From positions 1 through 46,224 of the forward strand of contig NZ_CABDWS010000018.1 in NCBI RefSeq assembly GCF_901447495.1: a DNA stretch of 46,224 nucleotides, in the 5' to 3' direction. The translations under genes were made by a program, and so were the position numbers. How positions within the stretch are numbered: the stretch's first letter is position 1; each line of letters starts with the position of its first letter. The notes under the pieces were generated by a model. That model ran no database searches, was not told the origin of the DNA, and saw only the letters and a program-made list of their open reading frames with translations. Of this stretch, positions 8,188 through 16,944 are shown in pieces. Source of the DNA: Haloimpatiens lingqiaonensis. Lineage in GTDB: Bacteria > Bacillota > Clostridia > Clostridiales > Clostridiaceae.

Positions 8188-8820
8188 ATGAACCTTAAAG
8201 ATAGGGAACATTTTAAAAATAAACTTTTAAATCAAAAGAGGGATGTAGAAAACTTACTAAAGCAAATGGAAGACAATGATACTATAAATACTAATATGGG
8301 TTTAGAAGATGAATTATCCAATTATGACAATCATCCCGCAGACTCAGGTGGAAATCTCTACGAAAAAGAAAAGGGTATAGCACTTAAAGAACATGAAGTA
8401 ACTATAATAAAAAAAATTGACGATGCTTTAAGGAGCATTGAAGATGGATCCTATGGTAAGTGCAAAGGCTGTGGAAAAGAGATACTTAAGGAAAGATTAG
8501 AATTTATACCTTATGCACAGTACTGTACCAAATGCCAAAAGGAAGTTAATACTGCTGCTGTAGTGGATGAAAGGCCAGTGGAAGAAGAAGTATTAAGGAT
8601 GCCCTTCGGATATGGATATAATGATTTAACTGACAAAGTAGGATTTGATGCAGAGGATAGTTACCAAAGTGTAGAAAGATTTAACGAGCCTTATAATAGC
8701 TATAGTTCAATTAAATATTATAATTATGGAGATTTTCATGAGAGTGAGGATGAAATAGGTTATGTAGAGCCTATTGAAAGGGTAAGCAATTCTCAATATA
8801 AAAATCAATTACCAGATTAA
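8188..8820 (+). CDS. TraR/DksA-type C4 zinc-finger protein (YteA-like)
   Basis: The 210-residue protein has an N-terminal coiled-coil region, an acidic DNHPADSGGNLYEKEKG motif typical of the YteA subgroup, and a zinc finger CKGCGKEI...YCTKCQ at about residues 92-117. The rest is a poorly conserved tail. DksA-type proteins bind RNA polymerase through the secondary channel; the YteA subgroup is linked to sporulation in annotation, but the function is not established. The SD at 8173-8180 lies in a hairpin. The gene has its own transcription unit between a repeat and lspA. Confidence 0.82.
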   Translation: MNLKDREHFKNKLLNQKRDVENLLKQMEDNDTINTNMGLEDELSNYDNHPADSGGNLYEKEKGIALKEHEVTIIKKIDDALRSIEDGSYGKCKGCGKEILKERLEFIPYAQYCTKCQKEVNTAAVVDERPVEEEVLRMPFGYGYNDLTDKVGFDAEDSYQSVERFNEPYNSYSSIKYYNYGDFHESEDEIGYVEPIERVSNSQYKNQLPD

Positions 8821-8920
8821 ATATATTGGAATGTAATACAATATTATAGCTTCATATTTTTAAGTAAACCTGCGATTAATTAAATATATTGTAACATTAA
8901 TATGAAATTGGGGGATGGGA

Positions 8921-9382
8921 ATGGAAATAAGCATAATTATATTTGGCGTATTATTAGATAGACTTACCAAATATTGGAGTGTGAATATATTATCAAAAAT
9001 AGGCGAAATAAAAATAATAGATAAATTTTTTAGTTTTTATTATTTAGAGAATACTGGTGCAGCTTTTGGTATAATGAAAAATAAAATATATTTTTTAAGT
9101 ATAGTAACAGTGTTGGTATTAGGTGGTATAATTTATTATTTATTATTTAAGAGACCAAAGGATAAATTAATAAGAATAAGTTTATCTTTAATAATAGCGG
9201 GGGCCATAGGTAATTTAGTAGATAGGGTATTATATAAATATGTAATAGACTTTATACTGCTTCATTTTAAGGATGTTTACTATTTCCCAGTATTTAATGT
9301 GGCAGACATATTGGTGTGTATAGGTACTTTTTTATTGATAATTTTTTTAATAAAGGAAGATAAAGATGAAGGAACAAAATAA
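8921..9382 (+). CDS. lspA: Lipoprotein signal peptidase (signal peptidase II)
   Basis: The 153-residue membrane protein has four membrane segments and the two catalytic aspartates in GNLVDRVLYKYVIDF and FPVFNVADILV. It cleaves lipoprotein signal peptides before the lipidated Cys. ATGs at 8915 and 8921 are both in frame; the GGGGG at 8910-8914 touches the first but is well spaced for the second, so 8921 is preferred. It overlaps the following rluD-type gene by 17 bp. A likely substrate, the lipoprotein after dapF, is encoded at 15726. Confidence 0.93.
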   Translation: MEISIIIFGVLLDRLTKYWSVNILSKIGEIKIIDKFFSFYYLENTGAAFGIMKNKIYFLSIVTVLVLGGIIYYLLFKRPKDKLIRISLSLIIAGAIGNLVDRVLYKYVIDFILLHFKDVYYFPVFNVADILVCIGTFLLIIFLIKEDKDEGTK

Positions 9383-10289
9383 TTATTTATTTAAAATAGA
9401 AGAAGAATTTGATGGGGAAAGAATAGATATATTTCTGGCAGAAGCTTTAGAAACCAAATCTAGATCCTATATACAAAAGTTAATTAAAAGTGGAAATGCC
9501 ACTGTAAACAATGAAGAGAAAAAAAGTAATTATAAACTAAAGGAAAATGATATAGTAGAGTTAAAAATACCGGAGCCTATAGAATTAAATATAAAACCTG
9601 AAAACATATCATTAGATATATTATACGAGGATAGCGACGTTATAGTAGTAAATAAATCACAAGGTATGGTAGTTCATCCAGCACCAGGGGTTTACAGTGG
9701 AACATTGGTGAATGCACTGTTATATCATTGTAGGGATTTATCAGGCATAAATGGTATAACCCGTCCAGGAATTGTCCATAGAATAGATAAAGATACTTCT
9801 GGAGTTTTAGTAGTAGCTAAAAATGACAATTCTCATAATTGTTTAGCAGCACAACTTAAGGAACATTCAATGAATAGAGAGTACATTGCACTTACAGAAG
9901 GTGTTGTAAAAGAAGATGAAGGAAAAGTAGACGCACCTATAGGAAGACATGCAACGGAAAGAATTAAAATGGCTGTTATTTCAGGTGGTAAAGAAGCAAT
10001 TACTCATTTTAAAGTGGAAAAACGTTATAAAAACAACACACTTATAAGATGTAAGCTAGAAACAGGAAGAACACATCAAATAAGAGTACACATGGCGTAT
10101 ATAGGACATCCACTTGTAGGGGATCCAGTGTATGGATACAAAAAACAAAAATTTAAATTGCAGGGACAAATGCTTCATGCGCATAAACTAGGATTTATTC
10201 ATCCTACTACAGGGCAGTATATAGAATTTTCTACGCCTATTCCAGATTATTTTCAAAATGTCATTGAAAAATTGGAAAATTGTCTGTAA
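9366..10289 (+). CDS. rluD: RluA/RluD family 23S rRNA pseudouridine synthase
   Basis: The 307-residue protein has an N-terminal S4 domain (about 15-75, RIDIFLAEAL..SRSYIQKLI) and a catalytic domain with HRIDKDTSGVLVVAK (catalytic Asp), LETGRTHQIRVHMAYIGHP and GDPVYG. It isomerises uridines in 23S rRNA; the exact sites cannot be read from sequence. The gene overlaps lspA, the standard Firmicute arrangement (lsp-rluD-pyrR). Confidence 0.92.
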   Translation: MKEQNNYLFKIEEEFDGERIDIFLAEALETKSRSYIQKLIKSGNATVNNEEKKSNYKLKENDIVELKIPEPIELNIKPENISLDILYEDSDVIVVNKSQGMVVHPAPGVYSGTLVNALLYHCRDLSGINGITRPGIVHRIDKDTSGVLVVAKNDNSHNCLAAQLKEHSMNREYIALTEGVVKEDEGKVDAPIGRHATERIKMAVISGGKEAITHFKVEKRYKNNTLIRCKLETGRTHQIRVHMAYIGHPLVGDPVYGYKKQKFKLQGQMLHAHKLGFIHPTTGQYIEFSTPIPDYFQNVIEKLENCL

Positions 10290-10301
10290 AATAGTATTTA
10301 A

Positions 10302-10901
<600 letters not shown>

Positions 10902-10931
10902 TAATATGAATATTTAGGAGATGAATAATAG

Positions 10932-12041
10932 ATGTATGAATTGATAGCAACATCCACTTTCGGATTAGAGTCAGTGGTTGCAAAAGAATTAAAAGAATTG
11001 GGTTATGATGACTTGAAGGTGGAAAATGGAAAGGTAACTTTCGAGGGAGATGAATATGATATAGCTTTGTGTAATATTTGGCTTAGATGTGCCGATAGAG
11101 TTCTTATAAAGGTATCTGAATTTAAAGCTGAAACCTTTGAAGAATTGTACCAAGGGGCACTAAAAGTAAATTGGGGAGAGATAGTGCCAGAAGATGGTTT
11201 TATGCATATCACAGGTAAATCAGTAAAATCAAAGCTATTTAGTGTTCCAGATTGTCAAAGTATAGTAAAAAAAGCTGTAGTAGAATCTATGAAAAGAACA
11301 TATAACAAAGAATGGTTTTCAGAGGATGGCCCAGAATATAAAATAGAAGTGGCTCTTTTAAAAGATGTAGTAACATTAACCATTGACACCTCAGGCCCAG
11401 GATTGCATAAAAGAGGATATAGAGCAAAGGCTGGAGAAGCTCCTATGAAAGAAACATTAGCAGCAGCTTTGGTACTTTTAAGTAATTGGGATAGTTCAAA
11501 ACTTCTTATAGACCCTTGCTGTGGTTCCGGTACTATAGCTATAGAAGCAGCTCTTATAGGTAAAAATATAGCTCCAGGACTAAATAGAAGTTTTGTATCA
11601 GAAACTTGGCCTTTGATCCCTAAAGAAGTTTGGGAACAAACAAGAGATTATGCTAAAAGAAAAATAAATAATGATGATATAAAAATAATGGCTTTAGATA
11701 TAAATAATGGTGTTTTAAGAACTGCCAGAGAAAATGCCAAAGGCGCAGGAATTTCAGAATACATTCATTTTCAACAAATGCCAATCCAAGAGTTTACCAC
11801 AAAGAAAAAAGGTGCATGTATTATATGTAATCCACCTTATGGTGAGAGAATAGGAGAAGCAAAAGAGGTTGAAGCAATATACAAAAGATTAGGAGAGCTA
11901 TATAAGGAAAATGATACTTGGTCATTTTTTGTTATAACATCTAATGAACAATTCCAAAAGGATTTTGGTAGAAAAGCGGATAAAAACAGAAAGCTTTATA
12001 ATGGCAGAATCAAGTGCTACTACTATCAATACTTAAGATAA
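10932..12041 (+). CDS. THUMP-domain class I SAM-dependent RNA methyltransferase (RlmL/YpsC type)
   Basis: The 369-residue protein has a ferredoxin-like plus THUMP N-terminal region (about 1-160) and a Rossmann methyltransferase domain with DPCCGSGTIAIEAALIG (SAM site) and the catalytic NPPYGERIG (about 298-306). The family methylates N2 of guanosine in 23S rRNA or tRNA; B. subtilis YpsC is the closest namesake. Older annotation as a DNA adenine methylase is misleading, because NPPY alone does not separate the two. It ends just before two hairpins. Confidence 0.87.
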   Translation: MYELIATSTFGLESVVAKELKELGYDDLKVENGKVTFEGDEYDIALCNIWLRCADRVLIKVSEFKAETFEELYQGALKVNWGEIVPEDGFMHITGKSVKSKLFSVPDCQSIVKKAVVESMKRTYNKEWFSEDGPEYKIEVALLKDVVTLTIDTSGPGLHKRGYRAKAGEAPMKETLAAALVLLSNWDSSKLLIDPCCGSGTIAIEAALIGKNIAPGLNRSFVSETWPLIPKEVWEQTRDYAKRKINNDDIKIMALDINNGVLRTARENAKGAGISEYIHFQQMPIQEFTTKKKGACIICNPPYGERIGEAKEVEAIYKRLGELYKENDTWSFFVITSNEQFQKDFGRKADKNRKLYNGRIKCYYYQYLR

Positions 12042-12068
12042 GAAAATTGTGACGCTGTCACAATTTTC
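12042..12068 (+). terminator. Perfect 12-bp hairpin just after the methyltransferase gene
   Basis: GAAAATTGTGAC (12042-12053) pairs exactly with GTCACAATTTTC (12057-12068) around a 3-base loop, starting right at the stop codon. There is no T tract beyond the stem, so it may protect the 3' end instead of terminating. Confidence 0.5.
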
Positions 12069-12095
12069 AGTGGGCTAGTGTGCTAGAGGACTAGT

Positions 12096-12146
12096 AAAAG
12101 ATAAATAACATAATTTCACGTTGTGAAATTGTGTTATTTATCTTTT
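12096..12146 (+). terminator. Long bidirectional terminator
   Basis: A 24-bp stem (12096-12119 with 12123-12146, one wobble) runs from AAAAGATAAATAAC to its complement ending TCTTTT, with loop GTT. It can terminate transcripts from the methyltransferase gene on the + strand. Confidence 0.8.
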
Positions 12147-12263
12147 AGGGCTTAACTTAAATCTTTTATTGGCGATAGCCAGCCTTAATATATAAATAAT
12201 AAATATCAGATATCAAATATCAATTAATGTGGATTTTCTTCATTTTATTTAGGAAATTTTTAA

Positions 12264-12398
12264 TTTATCCGATGACTACCTGCCGTAACACTCCCACTTC
12301 TAACAAAGTGGGAGATAACGGCAGCTACGTCCCTGGATAACGATCTCTAACCTTCAGTTGGAGTAAAAACTCCATCTGAAGCTAAGAGTTCTGTTTAT
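12264..12398 (+). repeat. Two-hairpin interspersed repeat, copy B
   Basis: This 135-bp copy is bounded by TTTAT at 12264-12268 and 12394-12398. The first hairpin has a mismatched centre: the left arm reads CTGCCGTAACACTCCCACTT, while the right arm ends GGGAGATAACGGCAG, combining arms that pair perfectly in copies A and C respectively. The linker GCTACGTCCCTGGATAACGA and the second hairpin are intact. Confidence 0.88.
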
Positions 12399-12554
12399 AA
12401 AAAGGGAGTGTTCATAATCTTTTTTTAGGCGTAGCCTTTCGAAAGTTATTTGCTTAAAGGGCTGGTAAGGCCACAGACCGATAGGTCGCAAAATAGCTAT
12501 ACCTTCACCTACACTCAGCGGGCTTACGCGCAAAACACTTTTTAAGTGCTAAAC

Positions 12555-12596
12555 TTCTGACTTTTTACCTATTAGTTCTGACTTTTTTAACTATTC
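12555..12596. repeat. Imperfect 21-bp tandem duplication
   Basis: Two 21-bp units, both opening TTCTGACTTTTT (12555 and 12576), lie head to tail inside the inverted-repeat segment. They differ at a few positions in their 3' halves. Confidence 0.6.
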
Positions 12597-12720
12597 CCCA
12601 TTACTTATCTACAAGTTCCTATTCACTCAACAATTAAAATTACATATTCTTATCTATAAACCCTAATCGTACTTACGTATTTAGCCTGGCTATCGCCAAT
12701 AAAAGATTTTTAAAGCGTTT

Positions 12721-12769
12721 AAAAGAAAGCTATAACTATTCCATTAAATGAAACAGTTATAGCTTTTCT
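12721..12769 (-). terminator. Terminator for rqcH
   Basis: AGCTATAACT (12728-12737) pairs perfectly with AGTTATAGCT (12755-12764). Read on the minus strand the stem is followed by CTTTCTTTT. It lies about 220 bases past the rqcH stop. Confidence 0.65.
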
Positions 12770-12829
12770 TACTATCCTATTTATTTAATTAAAGATTTTC
12801 CGTAACGTAGTGGAGAAAAATCATCCTTT

Positions 12830-12902
12830 CCTAGCACCTAGCACCCAGTACCTAGTACCTAATCTCGTATTTCTTATTTCTTACTTTTTACTTCTTACTT
12901 AA
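12830..12902. repeat. Two adjacent degenerate 7-bp tandem arrays
   Basis: Five heptamers of the form CCTAGCA, CCTAGCA, CCCAGTA, CCTAGTA, CCTAATC occupy 12830-12864. After three bases, five heptamers TATTTCT, TATTTCT, TACTTTT, TACTTCT, TACTTAA occupy 12868-12902. Unit length is the same although the sequences differ. Confidence 0.65.
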
Positions 12903-12987
12903 TTCTTAGCGTACTGTTCACAGTCCCAAATTTCAATTTTATCACGGAATTAAAAGCAGATTTTTCCTAAGCCACTTACTTCACAAT

Positions 12988-14721
12988 CTATTCTTCTTCT
13001 GTAACTAAGATTTTTGGCTCTGCCAATATGGTTTTATTAGTATAGTAAATAACCATGCCTGGCTTAGCTCCAGAAGGTTTTTTTACATTTTTAATTTCTG
13101 TATAATCCACAGCTACCTTTGATGAATTTCTCCCCTTACTGTAGTAAGCTGCAAGGGAAGCTGCTTCTTCAAGGGTTTTATCGGTTATGTCACCGGTATT
13201 TTTAATTATTACGTGAGAGCCATGTACCTCTTTTGTATGCATCCATATATCATTTTTTCTAGCAAACTTTAATGTTAAATAATCATTTTGTAAATTATTT
13301 TTTCCTACGTAAATATGAAAGCCGTCGCTGGATATAAAGTGTAGAGGAGTGGATTCTTTTTTATTTTTATTTTTCAAAGATTTTCTAAATTTTATATAGC
13401 CAGTTTGGACTAATTCCTTTTTTATATCGTCAATTTCATCATAGTTATCAGCATTTTCTATATTGCTTAAAACAGATGATAAATATTCAAGTTCCTCTTC
13501 TGTACTTTTAAGTTGAAGAGTACCCATTTCTTCTGAAGTTTTTAATTTGTTATATTTTTTATAATAATATTGAACATTTTCTGAAGGAGTTTTATTTTCA
13601 TCCAGGCCTATAGTAAGGTATTCTTCTTTTTCACTATAGTAATTTAGTAGTGTGGCTTCAGAATCTCCTTTTTTTATACTATATATATTGGCAGTTAACA
13701 ATTCGCCATAAAGTTTAAAGGTATCCTTAGATTTACATTTTTCTAAAGTTTCATTTAAAATTTTTATCTTTTTTAAACATCTATCCATGTTAGTATGAAT
13801 TAATTTTTCTAAATCAGCGCTTTTCGATTTAAGCCTATCTATTTTATCTTTTGCAAAGTAAAAATCCTCCAATAACAATGATGGGGAAGCGTATTGTTTT
13901 TTTATGTTATTTTCCTCAAGACTTAATAAGTCCATGCAGTGAAAGTCTTTTAATAAACCATTTTTATCCATATAATAGGAAAATTCAAATTGGTTACTTA
14001 AAAATTTAGTGAAAAATTCTTTTGAGAATTTAAATAAATCTTCCAAACTACTTTTTTCATATACATTATAAGTATTAAATCTATAAAAAATTTCTTTTGA
14101 AAGATCAGTGCTTATGCCCGTAAAGGTTTTAGAAAAAAACTTTTCAGAAATAGTTATGTTGTTTTCATTTATATGTTTTGTGAAATCTTCCATTGAAAAG
14201 TCTCCAGGGTTAAGCTTATTAGACTTTGGAGGATAGATATATTCTATTCCTGCATAAAGATTTCTATAACTATTTATATCCGAGGTAATGTGCTTTATAC
14301 TATCCATTATTATATTATCTCTTTCCCTTACAAGAGTTATATTACTGTGTCGTCCCATGATTTCTATTATTAAATTGTATTTACTATTAAAGCCCATTTC
14401 ATCAGAACTCTCAAAAGTTATATTCAGTATTCTATCAAAATTTAACTGTTGAACGTCTATTATTTTAGCAGCATTTAGGTACTTTCTTAAAATCATGCAA
14501 AACATAGGTGCCTTTTGGGGATTTTGTTTTTGAATATTTGTAAAGTGTATTCTTGGATAATTGGAACTAGCACTTATTAAAAGTTTTTTATTTTGTCTAT
14601 TTTCTCTTATACTTAATATTATTTCATCCTTTTCAGGTTGATTTACTTTATCTACTTTACAGCCTATTAAGTTTTTTAATTCTTCTTTTATACTATATAA
14701 AAATAATCCATCTAAAGCCAA
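12988..14721 (-). CDS. rqcH: RqcH: NFACT-family ribosome quality control protein (Rqc2 homologue)
   Basis: The 577-residue protein has an NFACT-N domain (about 1-180) with the conserved Asp96-Arg97 pair in QLNFDRILN, a helix-hairpin-helix and coiled-coil middle (about 290-430) and an NFACT-R domain (about 455-560) with DIWMHTKEVHGSHVIIK. In B. subtilis this protein binds obstructed 50S subunits and recruits tRNA-Ala to add alanine tails to stalled chains. Older names are fibronectin-binding protein or FbpA; no secretion signal is seen. It is the only confident minus-strand gene and is transcribed away from dapF. Confidence 0.93.
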   Translation of the reverse strand: MALDGLFLYSIKEELKNLIGCKVDKVNQPEKDEIILSIRENRQNKKLLISASSNYPRIHFTNIQKQNPQKAPMFCMILRKYLNAAKIIDVQQLNFDRILNITFESSDEMGFNSKYNLIIEIMGRHSNITLVRERDNIIMDSIKHITSDINSYRNLYAGIEYIYPPKSNKLNPGDFSMEDFTKHINENNITISEKFFSKTFTGISTDLSKEIFYRFNTYNVYEKSSLEDLFKFSKEFFTKFLSNQFEFSYYMDKNGLLKDFHCMDLLSLEENNIKKQYASPSLLLEDFYFAKDKIDRLKSKSADLEKLIHTNMDRCLKKIKILNETLEKCKSKDTFKLYGELLTANIYSIKKGDSEATLLNYYSEKEEYLTIGLDENKTPSENVQYYYKKYNKLKTSEEMGTLQLKSTEEELEYLSSVLSNIENADNYDEIDDIKKELVQTGYIKFRKSLKNKNKKESTPLHFISSDGFHIYVGKNNLQNDYLTLKFARKNDIWMHTKEVHGSHVIIKNTGDITDKTLEEAASLAAYYSKGRNSSKVAVDYTEIKNVKKPSGAKPGMVIYYTNKTILAEPKILVTEEE

Positions 14722-14780
14722 TTTATTTCATCCTCTCTAAAAAAGTTATAAAATAAATAATCATTGTAACCAAACTTGTA

Positions 14781-14808
14781 TTGATTATTTATTTAAATAT
14801 TGTATACT
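14781..14808 (+). promoter_or_regulatory. Likely sigma-A promoter of dapF
   Basis: TTGATT (14781-14786) and TATACT (14803-14808) are separated by 16 bp, about 90 bases before the dapF start, in the divergent gap with rqcH. Confidence 0.5.
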
Positions 14809-14900
14809 TTAGTATAGCATTAATAAAACACTAATAAAACATTAAGAGAATTAAATTTTTATGTTACAATATATTTATAGAAATGTGGAAGGTGATGTAA

Positions 14901-15725
14901 GTGAAAATGTATTTTACTAAAATGCATGGTTGTGGAAATGATTTCATAGTTATAAATGATTTGGAGAACAAATTAAATAATTTAAGTGAATTAGCCAGTA
15001 AATTGTGTCATAGAAATTTTGGAATAGGTGCAGATGGAATAATATGTGTAAAAAGAAGTAGTTTAGGGGATATAAGGATGGAAATAATAAATGCAGATGG
15101 TTCCTATGCTGCAATGTGCGGTAATGGCATAAGATGCTTTGCAAAATACCTTTGGGAAAAGGATATTGTAAAGAAAGATAAGATAAATATAGAAACAGGA
15201 GATGGCATAAAAATAGCTCATCTTAATATAAATAATAATAAATTAGAGAATGTTACTATAAATATGGGAAGTCCCGAATTTGAACCGGATAAAATACCTT
15301 CTTTAAGTAGCGAAAAGGTAATTGATAAAGCCATAGAGGTAGGTAACAAGAAATATAATATAACTAGCTTATTAATGGGAGTTCCTCATACCGTTGTTTT
15401 TGGAAAATTAAATGATTTTAATGTGGAGGAGGGAAAAGTAATAGAAAAATATAATCTTTTTCCTCAAGGCACCAATGTTAATTTTGTAGAAATAGTTAGT
15501 AGAGAAGAAATAAGAGTTATGACTTGGGAAAGAGGTGCTGGAGCGACTATGGCTTGTGGTACTGGCAGTTGTGCTTCGGTAGTAGCAGGAAACACATTGA
15601 ATTTATTAGGTGAAAAAGTAAAAGTTCATGTTCCAGGTGGCATTTTACAAATAGAGATACAAGATAATAAAGTTTTAATGACAGGTAGTGCAGAAATTTC
15701 TTTTGAAGGAGTATGTGAAATATAA
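14901..15725 (+). CDS. dapF: Diaminopimelate epimerase
   Basis: The 274-residue enzyme interconverts LL- and meso-diaminopimelate for lysine and peptidoglycan synthesis. The two catalytic cysteines are Cys73 in MCGNGIRC and Cys219 in ATMACGTGSC; FTKMHGCGNDF is the typical N terminus. The start is GTG 14901, six bases after AAGGTG; ATG 14907 is also in frame but less well spaced. The next gene begins at the base after the stop. Confidence 0.95.
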   Translation: MKMYFTKMHGCGNDFIVINDLENKLNNLSELASKLCHRNFGIGADGIICVKRSSLGDIRMEIINADGSYAAMCGNGIRCFAKYLWEKDIVKKDKINIETGDGIKIAHLNINNNKLENVTINMGSPEFEPDKIPSLSSEKVIDKAIEVGNKKYNITSLLMGVPHTVVFGKLNDFNVEEGKVIEKYNLFPQGTNVNFVEIVSREEIRVMTWERGAGATMACGTGSCASVVAGNTLNLLGEKVKVHVPGGILQIEIQDNKVLMTGSAEISFEGVCEI

Positions 15726-16829
15726 ATGAAACGCACTGGTAGATTATTATCAACAACTTTAGTATTAATAATAGCTTTAAATATTTCAGCTTGTAGTAAA
15801 TCTAATACAAATAAAAACAATAGTCAAAATACCCCAGAAGTTTCTATAGACATAGGCAGTATAAAGTTTCCAAATGTAACCATACTGTGTAGAAAAAGTG
15901 ATTATAATCAATTATTTAGTATAAATGGAGATACCTTAGATAAAATTGGGAAGATACCTACAGAGGATATTTTAGATTTAATTTACAGCAAAGAAAAAGA
16001 TGTATATATCTTCCTTGTGAAAAAAATAGATAAAAATGGGAAAATTGCAAATCAGATAAAAATTAAAAAAGGTAATAATACTAAAATATTAAATGAATCT
16101 TCTATTTATGCAGATATTAAAATATCTCCAAATAATAATAATATATTATTTAGAAGTTTTAAGGATGCAAACATGAATATGCCTGAAGGAATTAGGATAT
16201 ATAATATAGATGAGGATAAAGAAATCAAGATTAAAACAAAAGTTTTAGTATCTGGAAATGTATATCAGTGGTTGGACGATGAAAATATAATTTATTATGG
16301 TATTATATCAGATAAACCTAATTCAGGACATATATATAAGTATAATATAAAATCTGGAGAGGAATCTGTATATTTAGATAAATTAGAGGGGCTTTGCTGT
16401 AATATATATTCAATATCTAAGGATGAAATATTAGTTTTAGACAATAGAGAAGATGAATATAAACTTACTTATTATAATGTAAAAACAGGAGATAAAAAGC
16501 TTATATGTAAAAATATAAGTGACATGACGGCAGTAGTCCAAAATAAAGATAAAAAACTATTATATTTTATAGGAGAATCTTTACAAAGCGGTGGGTATTC
16601 ATTATTTTCAATAGATTTAAATACTTTTGAATGTTCTCAGCTAACCTATGATTTACCTAAAAATGTAGATAAATTGGGAGGCTTGGCCTTAGATCCAAAG
16701 GGGAATGTTATATTTGCAGGGAAAGATAGTGAAGATAAAAATGATATATATATTTACGATACAAAAAACAATTCTACTAGTCTAATAACAAATAGTTCAA
16801 ATAATTATAAGATTTATAAGAACAATTAA
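15726..16829 (+). CDS. Predicted lipoprotein with beta-propeller-like repeats, function unknown
   Basis: The 367-residue protein starts with a lipoprotein signal (MKRTGRLLSTTLVLIIALN) and a lipobox ISAC, so the mature protein would begin at Cys23 and be anchored outside the membrane. The rest has repeated short blocks such as ISPNNNNILFRS, YNIDEDKEIKI and YNIKSGEESVYLDKL, which resemble TolB/WD-type propeller strands. The start codon follows the dapF stop directly, with an AAGGAG inside dapF, so translation is probably coupled. No enzymatic motif was found. Confidence 0.75.
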   Translation: MKRTGRLLSTTLVLIIALNISACSKSNTNKNNSQNTPEVSIDIGSIKFPNVTILCRKSDYNQLFSINGDTLDKIGKIPTEDILDLIYSKEKDVYIFLVKKIDKNGKIANQIKIKKGNNTKILNESSIYADIKISPNNNNILFRSFKDANMNMPEGIRIYNIDEDKEIKIKTKVLVSGNVYQWLDDENIIYYGIISDKPNSGHIYKYNIKSGEESVYLDKLEGLCCNIYSISKDEILVLDNREDEYKLTYYNVKTGDKKLICKNISDMTAVVQNKDKKLLYFIGESLQSGGYSLFSIDLNTFECSQLTYDLPKNVDKLGGLALDPKGNVIFAGKDSEDKNDIYIYDTKNNSTSLITNSSNNYKIYKNN

Positions 16830-16844
16830 AAATAGTATAAAGTT

Positions 16845-16883
16845 AAATCTGGATTATTTAATAAAATAATCCAGATTTTTTTT
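16845..16883 (+). terminator. Intrinsic terminator after the dapF-lipoprotein operon
   Basis: A perfect 15-bp stem (AAATCTGGATTATTT at 16845-16859 with 16864-16878), a 4-base loop and a long T tract to 16883. It separates this operon from pilB. Confidence 0.92.
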
Positions 16884-16944
16884 ACATACATGTTTAAAAA
16901 ATACATTAAAGGATATAAATATAGTATAAAAAAGGTGGGGTAAT

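Larger units (their letters stand above)
12159..12709. repeat. 551-bp segment bounded by 24-bp perfect inverted repeats
   Basis: The arm at 12159-12182 (beginning AAATCTTTTATTGGCGATAG) is the exact reverse complement of 12686-12709 (ending CGCCAATAAAAGATTT). Similarity continues imperfectly about ten bases inward. No transposase ORF lies between the arms. A complete copy of the two-hairpin repeat lies inside, so the structure is nested. Confidence 0.7.
12147..12987 (+). other. Gene-free block between two convergent genes, built of nested repeats
   Basis: No coding frame with an SD is visible. In order the block holds: a 24-bp arm of an inverted repeat (12159-12182), repeat copy B (12264-12398), a G+C-richer stretch with small hairpins (about 12425-12545), a 21-bp imperfect tandem pair (12555-12596), the other inverted-repeat arm (12686-12709), a minus-strand terminator (12721-12769) and two adjacent 7-bp tandem arrays (12830-12864 and 12868-12902). 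Confidence 0.75.

Noticed and set aside
12425-12560. tRNA or other classical RNA gene in the G+C-richer patch
   Set aside because: No cloverleaf, anticodon arm or CCA-end context could be drawn; only small unconnected hairpins.
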